NCBI GenBank assembly: GCA_905132765.1
Contig: CAJHQP010002099.1
Location: 29,966-93,965, forward strand
Direction of reading: 5' to 3'
Length of the DNA: 64,000 nt
DNA from: Moricandia arvensis
Lineage: Eukaryota > Streptophyta > Magnoliopsida > Brassicales > Brassicaceae
Shown here: positions 60,356 through 64,000 of the stretch, one piece after another
Numbering within the stretch: the stretch's first letter is position 1
Layout of the letters: each line of letters starts with the position of its first letter
The notes under the pieces: generated by a model
The model's database searches: none
Told to the model about the DNA's origin: nothing
What the model saw: only the letters and a program-made list of their open reading frames with translations
Position numbers and translations under genes: made by a program

Positions 60356-61083
60356 CGAAATTACATATTGTTTTATAGACAGTGTATTGGAAATGTGAGC
60401 AGCAAATATTGAAGATGGAATTGAACTGAAAAAATAATAAGAAAAAAAGTTTACCCTTTGATTGAGAAGCACACAGGAGAAAACATGAAACGAAAAGGGC
60501 AGCAAGTTGAAACTTTGACATAGCCATTTCTTTGACTGTTATTAGTTTTGATGTAAGAAAAAAATAAGTTTTAGATGCTAAAAGAAGGAAGCACATGCCT
60601 ATATTTATTTGACTAGTTGACCTGACATTTATACCAAAAAAGAAACAATTGACCATTAAAATTTCATATCTATACTATATCAAAGTTGAAGGTATAAATT
60701 ATTCAAAATATCTAAATAAAATTTAAAACCCCCAATTAAAGAAAGACAAATTTATTTGACTAGTTGACCTGACATTCATACCAAAAAAATAAACATTTAA
60801 CCATTAAATTCCATATTTATACTATATCAAAGTTGAGGGTATAAAACATTCAAAATATCTAAATAATATTTAGGACCACTAATTAAATAAAGACAAATCT
60901 TTATTTTCAAAATGTCAAAACTTTCAAAAACTGTTTATCCAGACAAAAAATATCAAAATTTCCAAAATAAAATATAAGTTCGTACAAAATAAGGTAAATT
61001 AACCAAAGAAAAATCATTAAAAAGAATTAACTTGTTATTTACTAATCGAAAATTAACAGAAAAGTAACTAATATTTTTTAAAG
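60346..61083. repeat. Duplicated 5' part of the defensin-like locus
   Basis: Matches about 49070-49808 (intron part, exon 1, TATA region, duplicated promoter unit) with a few substitutions. The left border is the TRIM internal segment; the right border is after aactaatattttttaaag. Confidence 0.9.
60455..60527 (-). pseudogene. Defensin-like gene copy, exon 1 only
   Basis: Exon 1 (60527-60455) codes for the same 24-residue signal peptide as the gene at 48829-49252 and keeps the GTAAAC donor and the TATA-like element (about 60608-60599). The intron stops at about 60355, where TRIM sequence begins, so the cysteine-rich exon 2 is missing. Any transcript would run antisense-free into the TRIM array and give a signal peptide without its cargo. 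Confidence 0.88.
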
Positions 61084-61777
61084 AAAGAATAAGTTTTAAA
61101 AAATCAAAACTACAAGAATATATATATATATATATATATAAAGTTGATATATAAGAATTTAAATCACATATAATTTTAAAAGTTCATATAAAATAAATAA
61201 ATTTAAAAGTAAATCAACTTGATATGTACTATTTTTTAAAAAATTAACATAAAATTAAAAAACATTCTCCTTAAAAAGGAATACATTTTTTGAAGCTATA
61301 AGAACTTAATCACACATGATAATAAAAAAGAATTTTTTTGATGCAACAAGTAGGGAAAACAATTCTTAATTGTTTCACAATTTCAGTTACAACAAATAAT
61401 TATTTTAAAATGTCAAAACTATCAAAAAATATTTTCCCCAAAATAAAATAGAAATTCATAAAAAATAAGGTAGGCTAAGAAAATCAAACCATTAAAATAA
61501 CTTGACACATATACTATTTTTTGAAAATTAACATATAGTATCTTTGAGATTACAAGACACATTTCTTTATTCCGAAAAGTATATCATATCACAGTTTTAC
61601 TTTGAGATTATTAGTCCGAAAAATATTTTACACAATCAAGAAATCTAATACAATTAACCGAAAAAATAAGAGACTTTTAGCAAAAAAAAAAGATTACAAG
61701 ACACATTTCTTTATTCCGAAGATCATAAACAGATTACAAGAGACATTCAAATATTCTGGTTCGTAGGTCCATGTAAC
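61084..61777. other. AT-rich intergenic DNA
   Basis: Contains a (TA)n tract (61119-61140). The segment acaagacacatttctttattccga recurs at about 61553 and 61696, a local duplication. No gene. Confidence 0.55.
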
Positions 61778-62737
61778 TAGGGGTGGGTACAAGCCGGGTA
61801 CTTGGTGTTTTCGGTATACTTAGTACTCGGCTTGGCTTGTATGAGTAATAAAATTTTGAACTTGTATTTGGTTTGCTAAAAACAAGTACTCGTGATTCAA
61901 GTACTTGTAAAAAAATTATTGGATTTGCAAGTTACTTGCCTTGTTTTATTACTTGTTACTTATAAAGTACTTGCAAATCACTTGATAATTATTACTAAAT
62001 TATTTGATAATTAATACTAAATTATTTGATATTTTGTTAGAATTTAAATGTAAATAATTCTATTATATATTAATAATATGTCATTGTTTTTCTTGTATTT
62101 TAGTTAATTCGAAAATAGAATATATAAAAAAGAGAAAATTTCAAGATGTTTATATAAATATATCACTTATATTTGATTATCTTATGAAAATAGAAATATA
62201 AACGAGTTATTTTTCTATGATTTATGAAAATGTATTTTTGTTTATTAACAAAGACGAGTAACAAATCAAACAACACCAAGTAATGAATTTTTGATATTTG
62301 TATTGTACTTACAAGTAATTTAAATAGACTAATTGATACAATACTTGGTGAGAACAAGTCCTTAATTTTAAAGATAATGTACTGATCAAGTAGTGAATAA
62401 AAGGCAAGTAACTAATAATTGTGGCCACTTATAAGTACAATACATAAATTTAATTAACTAATGAAATAGATAGATGCCAAGTATTTAATAAACCAAGTAA
62501 TATATAACAAATAACGGAACAATTAAAAGATAACAAGTAATGAATCAAATAACGAACTAAGTAACAAGCCAAGTAGTTAAAAACAAAAATGAATTTGATA
62601 CTTAACTTGTACTTGCAAGTAATAAATTCAGCTTACTTATTACTCGACTTGATTATAACAAGTACTTGTTTTTTTCAAAATGAGCGGAAACAAATAGCGA
62701 GTACAAACCGGGTATCAAGTATCACTGTCCAGCCCTA
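61778..62737. mobile_element. Non-autonomous hAT-like element
   Basis: A 960-bp element with ends TAGGGGTGGGTAC and, on the minus strand, TAGGGCTGGACAGTG, flanked by CATGTAAC (61770-61777) and CAGGTAAC (62738-62745), an 8-bp duplication with one change. The interior is built of many degenerate acaagtact/agtaac units and has no transposase ORF. A shorter relative lies at 47638-48210. Confidence 0.8.
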
Positions 62738-62873
62738 CAGGTAACCATATTTAGCTCAAATAAGTAAGTCTGTTATCTTCTCTATGTGAATTTTCCGGGA
62801 AATAATATTAAAGTTATGAACAGAGAAAGGTTGTTCCTTTGATGCCACATTTGGATTCCAATCTTTCTTGAAA

Positions 62874-63290
62874 ATGCGTTTTCTATTTCACTTTGTGATT
62901 CTCGCCTCCATCCATTGTTTCCTTATCGTAAAATCTCAAGAACCACCTCTCTCTACACAATCTCCTCCTCCACCACCTCCGCCGCCTCCACTTGACAATG
63001 TGACAGGCATTCCTGCACCTTCTCCAGTCTCGGAGGTAATTGCGCCTCTGTCTTCGCTACCACCACCACCACCTCCTCCACTGCGGCGGAGGCCAAAGTC
63101 AGAACCTTTACCTCCGCCTCCTGGTGGGTCTCCGGATAAGCTTAAGAGAGGTGGATTAAACAAAGGAGAGACGGTGGGAATAGTCTTTGTTGGGTTGATA
63201 GCAATGTTGCAGGTGGTTGGTTGTTGTCTTCTTGCTTCTCAAGAGAAGGCAACTTCTCAGACAGAAAGAAACTCAATGACTGATGCTTAA
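62874..63290 (+). CDS. Proline-rich single-pass membrane protein
   Basis: A single exon of 138 aa. Signal peptide MRFLFHFVILASIHCFLIVK (cleavage probably before SQEP); extracellular region with Pro runs (nine and seven in a row) and PAPSP, extensin/AGP-like; a basic patch (LRRRPKSE); a second Pro-rich stretch; then a membrane segment TVGIVFVGLIAMLQVVGCCL (about 100-121) and a short polar tail. By position it likely corresponds to the proline-rich gene At1g54215. The function is unknown; a cell wall-plasma membrane link is plausible. A TTG six bases upstream is not a plant start. The hydroxyproline-type glycosylation sites are inferred only. Confidence 0.75.
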   Translation: MRFLFHFVILASIHCFLIVKSQEPPLSTQSPPPPPPPPPLDNVTGIPAPSPVSEVIAPLSSLPPPPPPPLRRRPKSEPLPPPPGGSPDKLKRGGLNKGETVGIVFVGLIAMLQVVGCCLLASQEKATSQTERNSMTDA

Positions 63291-63967
63291 CTAACTACTT
63301 TCTTCATTGACAACTTAAATGGTTTTTTTTAGAAGTTTTATAGATCTCCTCCAACAGTTAGATATCACATTTTGATTTTTTTTAGAAGTTTAACACCAGA
63401 AAGAATGTGCAGCGTTTCATCGGACTCTAGCGACCAGAGAGCACAAGTACAAGAAGGGTCATCACAAGTGCATAGCATTATTGGCAAGACCAGATCCTCT
63501 TGTACAGCTGATTAGTTAAAGGAGCTTTACAGCTTCTCTTGACGTCTCCAGCAATGCCGATGATGATGATTGCTGCCTGAGTTTGATCTATTTTGCTGAT
63601 AGATTGATGCCAACTCATGAGCTCCAAACAAAGGCTTAAACAGGTAAGATAGTTGGCTGGCGTGAACTTGGATCCGCCATGTTGCAGACGGTAACAAGCT
63701 CGACTGCTAGACATGACTGGCGGCTGTAAGGTCTCTTAGAGGTTTTATCTTTTATTGATTCATAAAACTCAAAATCTTATTTTGACTTAACCAAATAAAC
63801 AGTGGAGTTTATTTTACCGATTCCCCATGATCAATTAGAACCCTCCATATTTATTGGTACAAAAAAATAAACAAAGAAACCAAATTGGTACAGAGTGTTA
63901 AAGCCAGAGAAATGCGAGATCAGAGAGCTTTGATGTGTTTGTTGTCATTGTGTTGGTCCTTCCTCTC
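63291..63967. other. Intergenic DNA between the proline-rich gene and the acetyltransferase tail
   Basis: It should hold both 3' UTRs. A 78-codon minus-strand frame (63714-63478) has a fairly protein-like composition, but I recognise nothing. On the plus strand, cttaaacag|gtaagat at about 63641 is a good donor, so a spliced non-coding or UTR transcript is possible. Confidence 0.4.
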
Positions 63968-64000
63968 TTAGAGCAACATAGATTCAGGGTTCTCAATGTA
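63968..64000 (-). CDS. C-terminal tip of mitochondrial dihydrolipoamide acetyltransferase (PDC E2)
   Basis: The minus strand from 64000 reads YIENPESMLL followed by TAA (63970-63968). This is the conserved C-terminus of plant pyruvate dehydrogenase E2, and position and strand fit Arabidopsis At1g54220. Only ten codons are in the window, so the call leans on synteny. Confidence 0.65.
   Translation of the reverse strand, partial: YIENPESMLL

Noticed and set aside
62936..63163. Glycine-rich minus-strand protein
   Set aside because: It is the complement of the proline codons of the proline-rich gene.
1..64000. CRISPR arrays, operons or bacterial defence systems
   Set aside because: Introns, plant retroelements and plant gene families throughout; no spaced palindromic repeats were seen.

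Overview
This is plant nuclear DNA. Genes have GT-AG introns, intergenic DNA is AT-rich, and Copia, LINE, SINE, TRIM, hAT-like and Stowaway-like elements are scattered through it. Protein similarity and gene order point to Brassicaceae, most likely Brassica or a close relative. The conserved genes follow the order and strands I recall for Arabidopsis At1g54130 to At1g54220: RSH3 (+), TAF9 (- relic), SPL2 (+), NF-YA5 (-), CID3 (-), BRXL3 (+), a BIG GRAIN 1-like gene (+), ATG12A (+), a proline-rich membrane protein (+) and the 3' tip of a mitochondrial dihydrolipoamide acetyltransferase gene (-). Exons were assembled by eye from splice sites, reading phase and remembered family sequences.

Layout. 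1-2 kb: 5' part of a PIF/Harbinger-like element carrying a nonsense-mutated SANT/Myb-like ORF and a 12-bp minisatellite. 4.1-10.7 kb: RSH3 with a frameshift early in its transit-peptide region, a one-exon TAF9 relic, and an intact SPL2 E3 ligase gene. 10.9-19.4 kb: NF-YA5 with a miR169-like site in its 3' UTR, and the 14-coding-exon CID3 gene. 19.5-20.8 kb: decayed LINE with a tRNA-like insert. 22.9-25.1 kb: BRXL3 with a SINE in intron 1. 29.5-35.0 kb: a mosaic of Copia pieces between two gap-free 915-bp direct repeats. 38.1-39.3 kb: BIG GRAIN 1-like gene with an internal minisatellite. 45.7-46.6 kb: ATG12A. 48.8-62.7 kb: an insertion-rich stretch between ATG12A and the proline-rich gene, with a defensin-like gene, a 1.54-kb duplicated segment, a DC1-domain gene with a stop replacing a zinc-ligand cysteine, a TRIM-like LTR array, a truncated second defensin-like copy, and hAT-like elements. 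62.9-64 kb: proline-rich gene and the acetyltransferase tail.

Functionally the conserved genes are independent housekeeping or regulatory loci (ppGpp metabolism, organelle-membrane ubiquitin ligase, CCAAT-box factor, PABP-binding ataxin-2-like protein, BREVIS RADIX-like regulator, auxin-related BIG GRAIN family, autophagy conjugation, pyruvate dehydrogenase E2). I see no operon-like or cluster logic and no clear new system. The most informative signals are structural: two duplications flanking unrelated filler DNA, a TRIM/defensin junction, and several single-site gene disruptions.
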